Assembly: GCA_965247565.1 (NCBI GenBank)
Contig: CBDFHF010000001.1
Coordinates: 62,001-126,000, forward strand
Direction: 5' to 3'
DNA: 64,000 bases
DNA from: CBDFHF01 sp965247565
Lineage (GTDB): Bacteria > Pseudomonadota > Gammaproteobacteria > Methylococcales > Methylomonadaceae
Of the stretch, positions 8,454-18,331 are shown piece after piece (position 1 is the first letter of the stretch; every line of letters starts with the position of its first letter). A model generated the notes under the pieces. That model ran no database searches. It saw only the letters and a program-made list of their open reading frames with translations, and had not been told where the DNA came from. A program made the translations under genes and the position numbers.

Positions 8454-9539
8454 TCAGTCTAATACAACCGTTTTGCGTTTCGCACCCCAGTTTCCCGGCT
8501 TGGCTTGAAACACGCCAGCACAACTATTACCGCAAGTTTTGCAGCAACCTTTGTCATCCAGATTCCAGTCAGACAATTCATACCAGTCTCGGCCAATCAA
8601 CAGGTGTCCACAGGCATGGCAATAAGTGCTATCTGCGGCTTTATCGTGCACATTACCCACATAAGCATAATGTACCCCGTTTTTTAAAGCGATTTGCCTC
8701 GCTTTTAACAACGTTGCTTTGGTTGTACTGGGCTTATCCAGCATTTTCCAGTCAGGATGGAATGCCGTAAAGTGCATTGGTACGTCAGAACCCAGGTTTT
8801 CGACCACCCATTGAGTCATAGCTTCCAATTCAGCCTCTGAATCATTTTCACCAGGAATAAGCAAAGTGGTCAGCTCCAGCCAGACTGATGTCTCCTGCTT
8901 GATGTATTTAAGCGTCTCCAAAATCGGTTGTAAATGTCCACCGGTAATCTGATGATAAAATCGTTCGCTAAATGCTTTCAAATCAATGTTGGCGGCATCC
9001 ATCCATTGATAAAATTCAGCTCTGGGTTGAGCACAAACATAACCCGCTGAAACCGCTACCGATTTTAGACCGAGATTTCGACAAGCTTGAGCGGTGTCTA
9101 TAGCGTATTCATGAAAAATGACCGGATCATTGTAAGTATAAGCGACACTGTTACAGCCATGATCAAGCGCTGCCTGGGCAATGGCTCCGGGAGATGCCTG
9201 ACTCATTAGGGTGTCCAGCTCCCGGGATTTGCTGATGTCCCAATTTTGACAAAATTTACAGGCCAAATTGCAACCGGCTGTACCAAATGAAAATACCGAA
9301 GTTCCTGGTAGAAAATGATTCAGTGGCTTTTTTTCAATAGGATCAATTGCAAAACCGCTGGAGCGACCATAGCTGGTCATCACAATCTGGCTGTCTTGAT
9401 TCATTCTAACAAAGCATAGGCCACGCTGGCCGTCGTGCAACTTGCAGAATCTGGGACATAGGTCGCACTGTATGCGGCTATCGGCCAAGACATGCCAGTA
9501 CTGAGTTTGCACAGTATCGGGTCTAATTAATGTGTTCAT
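8454..9539 (-). CDS. amrS: AmmeMemoRadiSam system radical SAM enzyme
   Basis: This is a 361-residue radical SAM protein of the AmrS (PflA-like) family. The cluster motif CNLACKFC (Cys 90, 94, 97) would hold the SAM-binding [4Fe-4S] centre. An N-terminal Cys set (25, 28, 32, 42) and a C-terminal set (YCHACG, GCCKTCGNSC) look like further metal sites. GGAGAA precedes the ATG. The gene is divergent from amrB with a 124-base shared promoter region. The trio AmrA (AMMECR1), AmrB (MEMO1) and AmrS co-occurs in bacteria and archaea. To my knowledge its substrate is not settled. Confidence 0.93.
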   Translation of the reverse strand: MNTLIRPDTVQTQYWHVLADSRIQCDLCPRFCKLHDGQRGLCFVRMNQDSQIVMTSYGRSSGFAIDPIEKKPLNHFLPGTSVFSFGTAGCNLACKFCQNWDISKSRELDTLMSQASPGAIAQAALDHGCNSVAYTYNDPVIFHEYAIDTAQACRNLGLKSVAVSAGYVCAQPRAEFYQWMDAANIDLKAFSERFYHQITGGHLQPILETLKYIKQETSVWLELTTLLIPGENDSEAELEAMTQWVVENLGSDVPMHFTAFHPDWKMLDKPSTTKATLLKARQIALKNGVHYAYVGNVHDKAADSTYCHACGHLLIGRDWYELSDWNLDDKGCCKTCGNSCAGVFQAKPGNWGAKRKTVVLD

Positions 9540-9663
9540 TTAGGTTCTCCAGAAACTATTCGTCAACGCGTGTTGTCGCATCCGGGTAGTGAATTTTGTA
9601 ACAAACTATCCAGGACGACTAAAACCATGCTTACCCGTCCTTGCCAATTAACAGGAGAACCCC

Positions 9664-10443
9664 GTGAATAGACTGCCCGCCGTAGCAGGTACTTTTTATC
9701 CTGAAAATAAACAACAACTCCACCAAGTGTTGGACGGCTACTTAAGGGATGCTAAAACCAACGCAAAAGTTCCTAAAGGAATTATTGTGCCTCATGCTGG
9801 TTATATCTACTCAGGGCCTATTGCGGCAAGCGCCTACGCCAGATTGAAAGCAGCTACTCATCTAATCACCCGGGTTGTTATTATCGGCCCCTCTCATCGC
9901 CTCGCTTTCAGTGGCTTGGCGGTCAGCAGAGCAGCAACATTTAGTACTCCGTTAGGTGAAATATCCCTCGACCAAGCAGCGGTTGCCTTAGCTGCCGAAC
10001 TGCCTTTCGTTAACTACTTAGAACAGGCTCATACATTTGAACACAGCCTGGAAGTGCAGTTGCCGTTATTGCAGGAAACACTGAGTGAATTCAAAATTGT
10101 GCCCATCGTGGTCGGCGATGCGACGCCGGAACAAGTTGCTGAGGTTATTGAATTGCTCTGGGGTGGCAACGAAACGTTGATTGTTATCAGTTCTGATCTA
10201 AGCCATTATCACGATTACGCCACCGCGCAACAGTTAGACAAATTAACCAGTGAACGGATTGAAAATAAGCAATTTGAACGCCTTACATTTGAATCGGCGT
10301 GTGGCAGAATTCCGGTCAGCGGATTATTACAAGTAGCTCGTGAAAAAGCATTAAAGGTTAAAACCATTGATCTGCGTAACTCTGGTGATACGGCTGGCGA
10401 CAAATCACGCGTGGTGGGATATGGTGCTTATGTCATTGAATAA
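9664..10443 (+). CDS. amrB: AmmeMemoRadiSam system protein B (MEMO1 family)
   Basis: This 259-residue protein belongs to the MEMO1 family, which shares the fold of class III (LigB-type) extradiol dioxygenases. Conserved features are visible: VPHAGYIYSG (metal-ligand His), HTFEHSLEVQLP, ISSDLSHY and the ESACGR cysteine. The start is GTG behind GGAGA with a seven-base spacer. It overlaps amrA slightly, so the two are co-expressed. The human homologue binds metal. The bacterial reaction is unknown to me. Confidence 0.93.
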   Translation: MNRLPAVAGTFYPENKQQLHQVLDGYLRDAKTNAKVPKGIIVPHAGYIYSGPIAASAYARLKAATHLITRVVIIGPSHRLAFSGLAVSRAATFSTPLGEISLDQAAVALAAELPFVNYLEQAHTFEHSLEVQLPLLQETLSEFKIVPIVVGDATPEQVAEVIELLWGGNETLIVISSDLSHYHDYATAQQLDKLTSERIENKQFERLTFESACGRIPVSGLLQVAREKALKVKTIDLRNSGDTAGDKSRVVGYGAYVIE

Positions 10444-10987
10444 AGCAAACCAGCGGCGACTGCTGGATTTGGCTAAAAAATCCATTGCACATGGATTATT
10501 AACCGGTAAGCCGCTAAGCATTAACTTTGCTGATTTTCCGGAGGAGTTGCTCGAAAATCGAGCCACCTTTGTGACTTTGCACAGAAAAAACGAACTACGA
10601 GGCTGCATTGGTGTATTGGAAGCCGGTAGGCCATTGGCGGAAGACATTGCTGAAAATGCATTTTCTGCTGCATTTAAAGACCAGCGGTTTCCACCGCTAG
10701 ATGCTGACGAATTCCAGGATTTGCAAATTCATTTGTCTATACTCACTCCGGCAGAGCCGCTCAGCTTCAGTTCCGAACAGGAGTTGATTGACCAATTAAA
10801 TCCGGGCATAGATGGCCTGATTTTGAAGGAAGGTTTTCGTCGCGGAACATTCCTACCTGCGGTATGGGAGTCTTTGCCAAAGCCAGAACAATTCCTGCGG
10901 CAATTAAAACAGAAAGCTGGTTTACCGCCAGACTATTGGTCTGACCAAATTCGAATTTACCGCTACCAAACCGAAACAATAGGTTGA
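10430..10987 (+). CDS. amrA: AmmeMemoRadiSam system protein A (AMMECR1 family)
   Basis: This 185-residue AMMECR1-domain protein carries the family signature LRGCIGVLE, then the FKDQRFPPL segment, and IDGLILKEG with GTFLPAVWE near the C-terminus. The ATG at 10430 overlaps the end of amrB by 14 bases. The ATG at 10421 in the same frame is also possible. Its function is unknown. Fusion and co-occurrence with MEMO1 in other genomes suggest one pathway. Confidence 0.92.
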   Translation: MSLNKANQRRLLDLAKKSIAHGLLTGKPLSINFADFPEELLENRATFVTLHRKNELRGCIGVLEAGRPLAEDIAENAFSAAFKDQRFPPLDADEFQDLQIHLSILTPAEPLSFSSEQELIDQLNPGIDGLILKEGFRRGTFLPAVWESLPKPEQFLRQLKQKAGLPPDYWSDQIRIYRYQTETIG

Positions 10988-11059
10988 AAAAACGTAATTA
11001 GTCATTGGAAGAAAACAGACAACATGACTTGTTGAGGTTTAGCCTTTGTGTTGGTTAAA

Positions 11060-12515
11060 TCAAGCTAAAATTTCCTCAACCGTCCTAAACTCTTCCAGCG
11101 CAATTTCCAGCTGCTCCACGATTTCACTCGCAATAATGTCAGGTGTCGGCAGGTTGTCGGTGTCTTCCAGCGATTCATCCTTCAACCAGAAAATATCAAG
11201 ATTGGTTTTGTCTCGTGCAATCAGTTCCGCGTAATCAAAAGCTTTCCATCGCTCGATAGTCGGTGATTCATTACGTTTGCTGCGATCTTCCGCTTGATAG
11301 CATTCAATAAACTCTGCAAAGTCGCTGAGCGATAAACGATTTTGTTTCAGCGTCTTGTGGACATTAGTACGGCAGTCGTACACCCAAAGCTGCTTAGTCG
11401 AGGCTGTTTTGGCTGCTGGTTTGGAATCAAAGAAAATGACATTCGCTTTGACCCCTTGCGCATAAAAAATACCGGTAGGTAATCGCAATAACGTATGAAC
11501 ATCATTACGCTCCAACAGATTTTTCCGCACCGTTTCACCCGCACCACCTTCAAACAACACATTGTCAGGTACGACGACTGCGGCTTTGCCGTCAATCTTG
11601 AGCATATTCGCAATGTGCTGAACAAAGTTAAGCTGCTTATTCGATGTGGTCGCCCAAAAATCGGAACGTTCGTAAGTCAGTTTTTCCGCTTCCGCTTTAC
11701 CGGTTTTATCGCTAATTACGGTAATCGAACTTTTTTTACCAAACGGTGGATTCGCTAAGACTATATCGACACGATCACCGTCACCGACTTCTTTTACCAG
11801 CGCATCACGGGAGGCAATGGGACATTCCGCAGAGCCGATACCATGTAAATAAAGATTCATCGCGCACAAACGCACCACACCATCAACAATGTCAGTGCCT
11901 CGTAATGCTTGCTCCTTTAAGTGAATTTGCTGTTTTTTATGCGTGACCAGTTCGGCGCATGTAATGATGCGCAGCTAATAAAAAGCCACCGGTACCACAA
12001 GCAGGGTCAGCAACCGTCATATCGGGTTGCGGACGCATGACTTGTACCATTGCTTGAATCAAAGGACGCGGCGTAAAGTACTGACCCGCACCACCTTTAA
12101 CATCTTGTGCGTTGCGTTCAAGCAATCCTTCGTAGATTTTACCTTTTACGTCAGCTGGTAAAGTAGACCAGGCTTCTTTATCGATCATCTTGATCAGACG
12201 TTCCAGCTTTGCCGGGTCTTGAATCTTGTTTTGTGCTTTGTGGAAGATGGTTCCCAACATGCCGCTTTGTTTGCCCAGCTGCTCCAGCGTATGACGATAG
12301 TGAATCTCTAACTCGTCACCATCCAGTTTGGCTAGGTTAGACCAACGATATTCAGCAGGCACAACCACATCTTGACCCGCAAATTCGCGCTCATCTGCCA
12401 TTTTCAAAAAGATCAGATAAGTGATTTGCTCAACGTAATCACCGTACGCGACGCCGTCATCGCGCAATACATGCGCGTAGTTCCAAACTTTATTAACTAT
12501 TTCGGGGGCACTCAA
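11060..12515 (-). pseudogene. hsdM: Type I restriction-modification methyltransferase subunit HsdM, frameshifted
   Basis: The reading frame starts at a TTG behind AGGAGAAGG and encodes the HsdM N-terminal helical domain and the SAM-binding motif ADPACGTGGFLLAAHHY. It then stops at 11937. The next frame continues without a gap (HKKQQIHLKEQALRG) through the catalytic motif NPPFGKK to a natural end. The total of 1456 bases is one more than a multiple of three, so a single-base change near 11937–11965 separates the halves. No hsdS or hsdR is present: the convergent neighbour is amrA. It is either a decayed orphan or a sequencing indel. If intact it would be an adenine methylase subunit lacking its specificity partner. 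Confidence 0.88.
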
Positions 12516-12548
12516 TGCCTTCTCCTGTACATAACTGATTTTTAGCGC

Positions 12549-12962
12549 TTAAACGTATTGCACCTTCAAACCAGCTTTAGTCGCTGCCTCAAGTTGCCGT
12601 TTATCTGCGGAAATAAAAACATCGACGTTTAATACTGCTGCACTACCGATGTGAATAGCATCCATACCGCGCAACACATTGTTTTCCAGGCTTGCAACCG
12701 ACTGCGCCAAAACAGACGGGGTTAAGTCGCACAAGACAATATCTTCAGTGTCCGCCAGCAGTAAAGACTTTAATTGCTGGTATTGGCTGGCAGTGATTTT
12801 GTTTTCCCGCTGCAACCGGCAGAAAGCAGAAATAATCTCAGGGATAACAATACCGGACAAACCAATCTCGCTGGCTTTGTCACACCACGCCAACACCTCA
12901 TCGGAGCCGGATTCATGAATATAGCGTTTTACAAACGCCGAGGTATCAAAAAACACCCGCAT
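12549..12962 (-). CDS. PIN-domain (VapC-like) ribonuclease toxin
   Basis: This 137-residue PIN protein begins MRVFFDTSAFVKRY, with the first active-site Asp. It continues with IPEIISAFCRL (Glu), RGMDAIHIG (Asp) and FISADKRQL (Asp), so the catalytic acids appear complete. It lies 8 bases after the Phd-type antitoxin and 33 bases before hsdM in the same direction. The expected role is cleavage of an RNA target when the antitoxin is lost. Confidence 0.88.
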   Translation of the reverse strand: MRVFFDTSAFVKRYIHESGSDEVLAWCDKASEIGLSGIVIPEIISAFCRLQRENKITASQYQQLKSLLLADTEDIVLCDLTPSVLAQSVASLENNVLRGMDAIHIGSAAVLNVDVFISADKRQLEAATKAGLKVQYV

Positions 12963-12970
12963 CGACAGAC

Positions 12971-13198
12971 CTACAAACCACTTTCACGCTGTTCCAGAAT
13001 CATCTGGCTGACGGCGAGCCCATCAATCACCAGGGGTTGCACCTTACGTTTTTTCCACGAAGGCACATCAGAAAGAACCGGCACAATATCGGCGATGGCT
13101 TTGCCGTTACGAATCACCCGCACCGACTCCCCCGCTTCGACAATATCAAAGTACTGCTTTGCGTGATTGCGAATTTCAGTAAAAGTAGCTTGTTTCAT
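12971..13198 (-). CDS. Phd/YefM-type antitoxin
   Basis: This 75-residue protein has the family opening FTEIRNHAKQYFDIVEAGE, then VIRNGKAIADIVPV, the usual Phd/YefM DNA-binding N-terminal fold. The C-terminal 30 residues would bind the toxin. It is the first gene of the antitoxin–toxin–hsdM run and likely represses its own promoter in the 13199–13260 region. The pairing of a Phd antitoxin with a PIN toxin is common. Confidence 0.87.
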   Translation of the reverse strand: MKQATFTEIRNHAKQYFDIVEAGESVRVIRNGKAIADIVPVLSDVPSWKKRKVQPLVIDGLAVSQMILEQRESGL

Positions 13199-13399
13199 GT
13201 GGACGCTCCAAATGCACAGATAGGTGTCATTGTAATGTACATTTACTATGCTTAACTACAAAATGGCTCGTTTTTCATTCAAGCTATTAGGCAAGTACCC
13301 TGCCTAATTAAGATGAATTGGGCTTTATTGGTTGGCTTCTAACATACCGTTTGCTTACCCAAAGGTCCTCTCGTAGGAGCAACTGTGTTAAAAATCTAG

Positions 13400-14350
<951 letters not shown>

Positions 14351-14519
14351 CTTGGGTCCTTGAAGTTCTCATTCTTGTAAATTCGGAATCACGGGAGTGT
14401 GTTCCAAGCAACTGTTCGAGATAATCAAATGTGTGGTGAGGCGACCCTCGCTCCTAGACGGTTTTGTATGAACCCAGCCTGCAGTCGTTGACTGATTTCT
14501 GACGATATGATGATGCGGC

Positions 14520-15482
14520 TTAGTCAGCCTCTTCGATCTCAAAGCCTTTAGCTTTTGCATGAGAAATAAATCTATCAATATTTTCTTTGCCCCACTGATT
14601 TGATATGACGTATTTTGTAAAGTCCGGCAAAGTAATTATTTCATCATCACCAAGAAAATGCCGGAGCCTGTTTTGCTTGCGGTAGATATCTCGAGCTTCA
14701 TCCAGAAGAGCAAATAATCCGCCGCGTCTTATTTCTTGTGGAAACATTGCTAATAAAGCTGCGATATCTTTGGGATGATTTTCCTTCAACCAACTTTGTA
14801 TAACAGATAGAACAAGCTTTCTTTTGTTATACGTATTGCCAAGGAAATTGTATTGTGTGTAGTCTTTTGAGGATTTTCTTGCTTCTCTCCTTTCCTCTGT
14901 CTGTTGTTTTATTTTTACTTGATAGCTCTGCGCTTCTGGCAACGGAATAATTTGCTGAACATCAATCAGCACATGATCATTATGCTTGTAAGGCGTGAAG
15001 CGGACACAGCAAATATCAATATTTCGGTCATTGAGCCACATGACTGAGGTCGTTAGCTCTTTAGAAAAATCTGAGGACACCAGAACAATCCGCACATCTA
15101 GCGCAAAATCATCCTCTTGCGGCTCGTCCCAACCAAGAAATTCCAAAAGTGTACTTTCGGCGTCGTCATCAGATTTTATTTTAAATAGGTATTTAGTATA
15201 GATTTCAACAGCTCTACTATAAGTAAGCGTTGAGACCATAGCAGCATAACGTAATGCCTGAAGCTCCATCTGCTCTCCAGTCTCATTACGTTTTAGCTCT
15301 ATAACCACAAGGTTTGCATGTTTATCAATTCCGAGCAGATCTATGCGTCGCTGGCTTTCTGCCCATTCGGAAAACTCTTCGGATATGACCAGACAATTAG
15401 GTGCAACAACTTCAATTTGTTGCTTAAGCGCTGTCTGCAAGTGCTGACGCTCCAGAATTCCTTCAGTGCAAAATGATGTCAT
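14520..15482 (-). CDS. PD-(D/E)XK-type nuclease, DUF91/NucS-like
   Basis: The protein is 320 residues. The N-terminal ~150 residues carry a restriction-endonuclease-like core: RRIDLLGID, then VVIELKRNETGEQMELQAL, which supplies the Asp and the E-x-K catalytic elements. The C-terminal half is basic and helical with no recognised domain. It probably cuts DNA, and a repair or defence role is possible. The start codon coincides with the target duplication of the IS5-family element, so its native promoter now lies 1.3 kb away. An IS110 remnant lies directly behind its stop. Confidence 0.72.
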   Translation of the reverse strand: MTSFCTEGILERQHLQTALKQQIEVVAPNCLVISEEFSEWAESQRRIDLLGIDKHANLVVIELKRNETGEQMELQALRYAAMVSTLTYSRAVEIYTKYLFKIKSDDDAESTLLEFLGWDEPQEDDFALDVRIVLVSSDFSKELTTSVMWLNDRNIDICCVRFTPYKHNDHVLIDVQQIIPLPEAQSYQVKIKQQTEERREARKSSKDYTQYNFLGNTYNKRKLVLSVIQSWLKENHPKDIAALLAMFPQEIRRGGLFALLDEARDIYRKQNRLRHFLGDDEIITLPDFTKYVISNQWGKENIDRFISHAKAKGFEIEEAD

Positions 15483-16811
15483 GGGGATCTCTAAAAATAC
15501 CCCACCTCACAGCGATTTTTGACGGGAAGCAATGGCACTGAAATGAGATAATAACAGTGAGTCCACTGATAGAGAACCGTCCCATGAAACCCCGCCAACC
15601 TGGATTATTCGACGTAGAAGAAAGAGCCGCGCAACTAACCAAAATGGGAGACCCTTTGGTAGGATTGAAAGCCCGGATAGACTGGGAAGCGTTTCGGCCT
15701 GAACTTAAGCGCCTGCATGAAAAGGATAGAAAAAGTCAGGCAGGCGCCAAGCCGTTCGATGGGGTGCTGATGTTCAAGATTTTGGTACTCCAGCAGCTGC
15801 ACAATTTATCGGATGATGGCATCGAATATCAGATTCGGGATCGGTTCAGCTTCCTGCGTTTTCTGGGTTTGCAATTAGAAGATAAAGTGCCGGATTCGAA
15901 AACCGTGTGGAGGTTTCGCGAACGGCTTAAGGATCTAAACTTGGTTGAGGAGTTGTTTGCCCGGTTTCATGGACAACTGGCGGCGCAAGGTTATGCGGCT
16001 CGAGCGGGGCAGATGATTGATGCCACCTTTGTCGAAGTCCCCAAGCAACGCAATAGCCGTGAAGAAAACGCCCAGATTAAAGAAGGGCAAGTGCCTGAGG
16101 CATGGGATAAGCCGGAGGTTCAGGCCAAGCGTCGGCAGAAAGATACCGAAGCGCGCTGGACAAAGAAAAACGATGAGAAGCATTACGGCTATAAAAATCA
16201 CATCAACACGGATGAGGAAAACAAGCTCATACAAAGCTATTCAGTCACCCATGCGGCGGTTCACGACAGTCAGGTATTCGATGAATTACTCGACCAGGCA
16301 ATCGATGTGGAGGGCAATAAACGAGCGGTTTATGCCGACAGTGCTTATCGTTCAGAAGCCCAGGAGCAGCGCTTAGCTAACGCCGATATTGAGAGCCAGG
16401 TTTGTGAAAAAGGCACACGAGGCAAACCCTTAACCGAAGAACAAAAGTTATCAAACCGGACGAAGTCAAAAGTCAGAGCCCGAGTCGAACATGTGTTTGG
16501 TGCACAGGCGGCAATGGGTGGGCATTTAGTTCGCACCATCGGTTTGCAACGAGCCAAAGTCAAAATTGGTTTGATGAATTTAGTGTACAACATGAAGCGT
16601 TTGATACAGTTGATTAAACGAGATGTGATGAACCCGTACAGGAAAGGTGCGCCCACAGTGGCATAAAAACGGGGAAATAATCTCAAAACACGGGGATTTG
16701 ATGCGGTTTTTACTTCAAATAGCCGGAATGCACCCTGATTTTAAAATAAAGTCGAAAAAAATTAGCAGAATTGCTAGGGGGTGACTTAAATTTGAATTTA
16801 TAGAGGTTCCC
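15483..16811 (+). mobile_element. Complete IS5-family insertion sequence
   Basis: The ends GGGGATCTCTAAAAAT (from 15483) and, on the other strand, GGGAACCTCTATAAAT (from 16811) form imperfect terminal inverted repeats. The tetramer TCAT flanks both sides (15479–15482 and 16812–16815), the 4-bp target duplication usual for IS5 relatives. The length is 1329 bases. The left duplication contains the start codon of the nuclease gene. Confidence 0.85.
15584..16666 (+). CDS. IS5-family transposase
   Basis: This 360-residue DDE transposase has the DUF772 N-terminal domain (KPFDGVLMFKILVLQQLHNLSD) and the catalytic acids in MIDATFVEV, VYADSAYRS and ARVEHVFG. The ATG at 15584 (MKPRQPGLF) is taken as the start. 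A GTG at 15557 would add nine residues. The frame is intact and the ends and target duplication are recognisable, so the element may still be active. Confidence 0.93.
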   Translation: MKPRQPGLFDVEERAAQLTKMGDPLVGLKARIDWEAFRPELKRLHEKDRKSQAGAKPFDGVLMFKILVLQQLHNLSDDGIEYQIRDRFSFLRFLGLQLEDKVPDSKTVWRFRERLKDLNLVEELFARFHGQLAAQGYAARAGQMIDATFVEVPKQRNSREENAQIKEGQVPEAWDKPEVQAKRRQKDTEARWTKKNDEKHYGYKNHINTDEENKLIQSYSVTHAAVHDSQVFDELLDQAIDVEGNKRAVYADSAYRSEAQEQRLANADIESQVCEKGTRGKPLTEEQKLSNRTKSKVRARVEHVFGAQAAMGGHLVRTIGLQRAKVKIGLMNLVYNMKRLIQLIKRDVMNPYRKGAPTVA

Positions 16812-17030
16812 TCATGTTTACTTTATGCAACTGATTTTCGATGAAGCTATAAATTGCCATTAATCAACCCACGCCTTGCCAAGTTATGACATCCAATAAG
16901 TTCACATATTGTCCCATTTTCACCGGAGAAGCTTAGAATGAAAGTTCTGAATAAAACTTATGGGAATCGGTATCAACTGAAATAAGCCATCTATAGTGGA
17001 CCCTATTGTCCAGACAATTAACTGCCTAAT

Positions 17031-17918
17031 TTAAGAGGGTGTCGTATCCGTTACAGCAGATTGGTGCTGCTCCATCTCTTCTTTTGAAGCCTCTTTTTTT
17101 TCACTAAAATAATCAGCAATTTTAGCCCCGCCACCTTCTCCAGTCTGATAGACCTGATCCGGCGTTTTATAGCCTAATGCCTGATGAAACCGCCCTGCAT
17201 TATAGAAGATAAAATATTCGGCCAGACCGACCAGCAGTTCCGGCATTGACGCATAGTTCTTCAAATAAACATCCTCGTACTTCACGCTTCGCCATAGCCG
17301 TTCAACGAAAATATTGTCTAATGCGCGACCTCGTCCATCCATGCTGATTTTGATGGCGTTTTTCAGCATCACCTTAATCCATGCCTCACAGGTAAATTGT
17401 GAACCCTGGTCGGTGTTGAAAATCTCAGGCGGCCCGTAATCATAGAGGGCGGCAGTCAAACAATCCACACAAAAACCGACATCCATCGTGTTTGATACTT
17501 GCCAGGACAAGACCTTACGGCTGTACCAGTCAATAATGGCCACCAAGTACACAAAGCCGTGTGCCAGTCGTATATAGGTGATGTCAGTACTCCAGACTTG
17601 ATTTATCCGAATAATGCCTAATCCTCTGAGCAAATAAGGATAAACTTTGTTCTGTGGGTGCTTCTTACTGGTGTTAGGACCCGGAGCTATCGCTGCTAAA
17701 CCTAATATCCGCATCAGCCGCTGCACTCGCTTCCGGTTTACAAGATACCCTTGGGTGCCGAGCCAAACCACCATTTTCCTGCTGCCGTAAAACGGATGAC
17801 GGGTAAACTCTTCATCCAGCAAACGCAATAGCAGCAGTTCGACTTCGTCCACAACCGCTACCTTACTCTCATAGACCGTGGACCGTGCAATACTCGCCAG
17901 TTTGCACTGCACCACCAC
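17031..17918 (-). CDS. IS3-family transposase OrfB (DDE integrase core)
   Basis: This is the rve-type catalytic half: STDITYIRL, FNTDQGSQF and NIFVERLWRS supply Asp, Asp and Glu. HHPFYGSRK-like and GLAAIAPGPNTSKKHP segments are as in IS3 relatives. The frame is open well upstream of the listed ATG, to the A8G slippery run, so it is normally made as an OrfA–OrfB fusion by -1 frameshifting. It looks intact. Confidence 0.92.
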   Translation of the reverse strand: MVVQCKLASIARSTVYESKVAVVDEVELLLLRLLDEEFTRHPFYGSRKMVVWLGTQGYLVNRKRVQRLMRILGLAAIAPGPNTSKKHPQNKVYPYLLRGLGIIRINQVWSTDITYIRLAHGFVYLVAIIDWYSRKVLSWQVSNTMDVGFCVDCLTAALYDYGPPEIFNTDQGSQFTCEAWIKVMLKNAIKISMDGRGRALDNIFVERLWRSVKYEDVYLKNYASMPELLVGLAEYFIFYNAGRFHQALGYKTPDQVYQTGEGGGAKIADYFSEKKEASKEEMEQHQSAVTDTTPS

Positions 17919-17959
17919 GGACAGCCCGCCGTTTGAATCGATCCAACCCTGGCGTTGGC

Positions 17960-18253
17960 TTAGGGGCTGATCCCGGACTTTTTTTTAAGCCATTCCAATT
18001 CCATATTAAGCTGTCCAATCTTGGCGTACAATCGCTCTAGATCACTTTGCGGGTCGGCTGTCTTGAGGCCATGTTTTGCGTCAAACAGATGGCTGGCATT
18101 TCCCAGTAATGCCTTTTTCCAAAGACCAACTTGCGTCGGGTGCACTCCAAATTCTTGGGCTATCTCGTTGACTGTTTTGCTACCTTTCACCGCTTCCAAT
18201 GCTACTTTTGCCTTTTGGGCACCAGACATAATCCTACGCTTCTTTTCACTCAT
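17960..18253 (-). CDS. IS3-family transposase OrfA (HTH protein)
   Basis: This 97-residue protein carries a helix-turn-helix (VNEIAQEFGVHPTQVGLWKK) followed by a leucine-zipper-like coil (LERLYAKIGQLNMELEWL). Near its end the minus strand reads eight A then G (complement of 17978–17986). Slipping back one base there joins it to OrfB as KKVRDQPLSQRQGW, the usual IS3 fusion point. Confidence 0.92.
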   Translation of the reverse strand: MSEKKRRIMSGAQKAKVALEAVKGSKTVNEIAQEFGVHPTQVGLWKKALLGNASHLFDAKHGLKTADPQSDLERLYAKIGQLNMELEWLKKKSGISP

Positions 18254-18315
18254 TTGTGCCTACCTAATTGAGGATAGACACCATCTTATACTGCTGTCTG
18301 TTTTTTGGGGACCAC

Positions 18316-18321
18316 TATAAT
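18316..18321 (+). promoter_or_regulatory. Perfect -10 hexamer made at the IS3/trmN junction
   Basis: TATAAT is formed by the last four bases of the IS3 end (TATA) and two flanking bases. No convincing -35 hexamer stands 16–18 bases upstream. Transcription from it would start about 3–5 bases before the trmN ATG. Confidence 0.35.
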
Positions 18322-18331
18322 ATTCCCGCAT

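Larger units (their letters stand above)
16992..18319 (-). mobile_element. IS3-family insertion sequence
   Basis: The terminal inverted repeats begin TATAGTGGACCC (left, from 16992) and TATAGTGGTCCC (right, read from 18319 on the other strand). Two overlapping transposase frames on the minus strand fill the interior. No clear 3-bp target duplication is seen, so the exact ends could be a few bases further in. The right end is only 12 bases from the trmN start codon. Confidence 0.85.
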
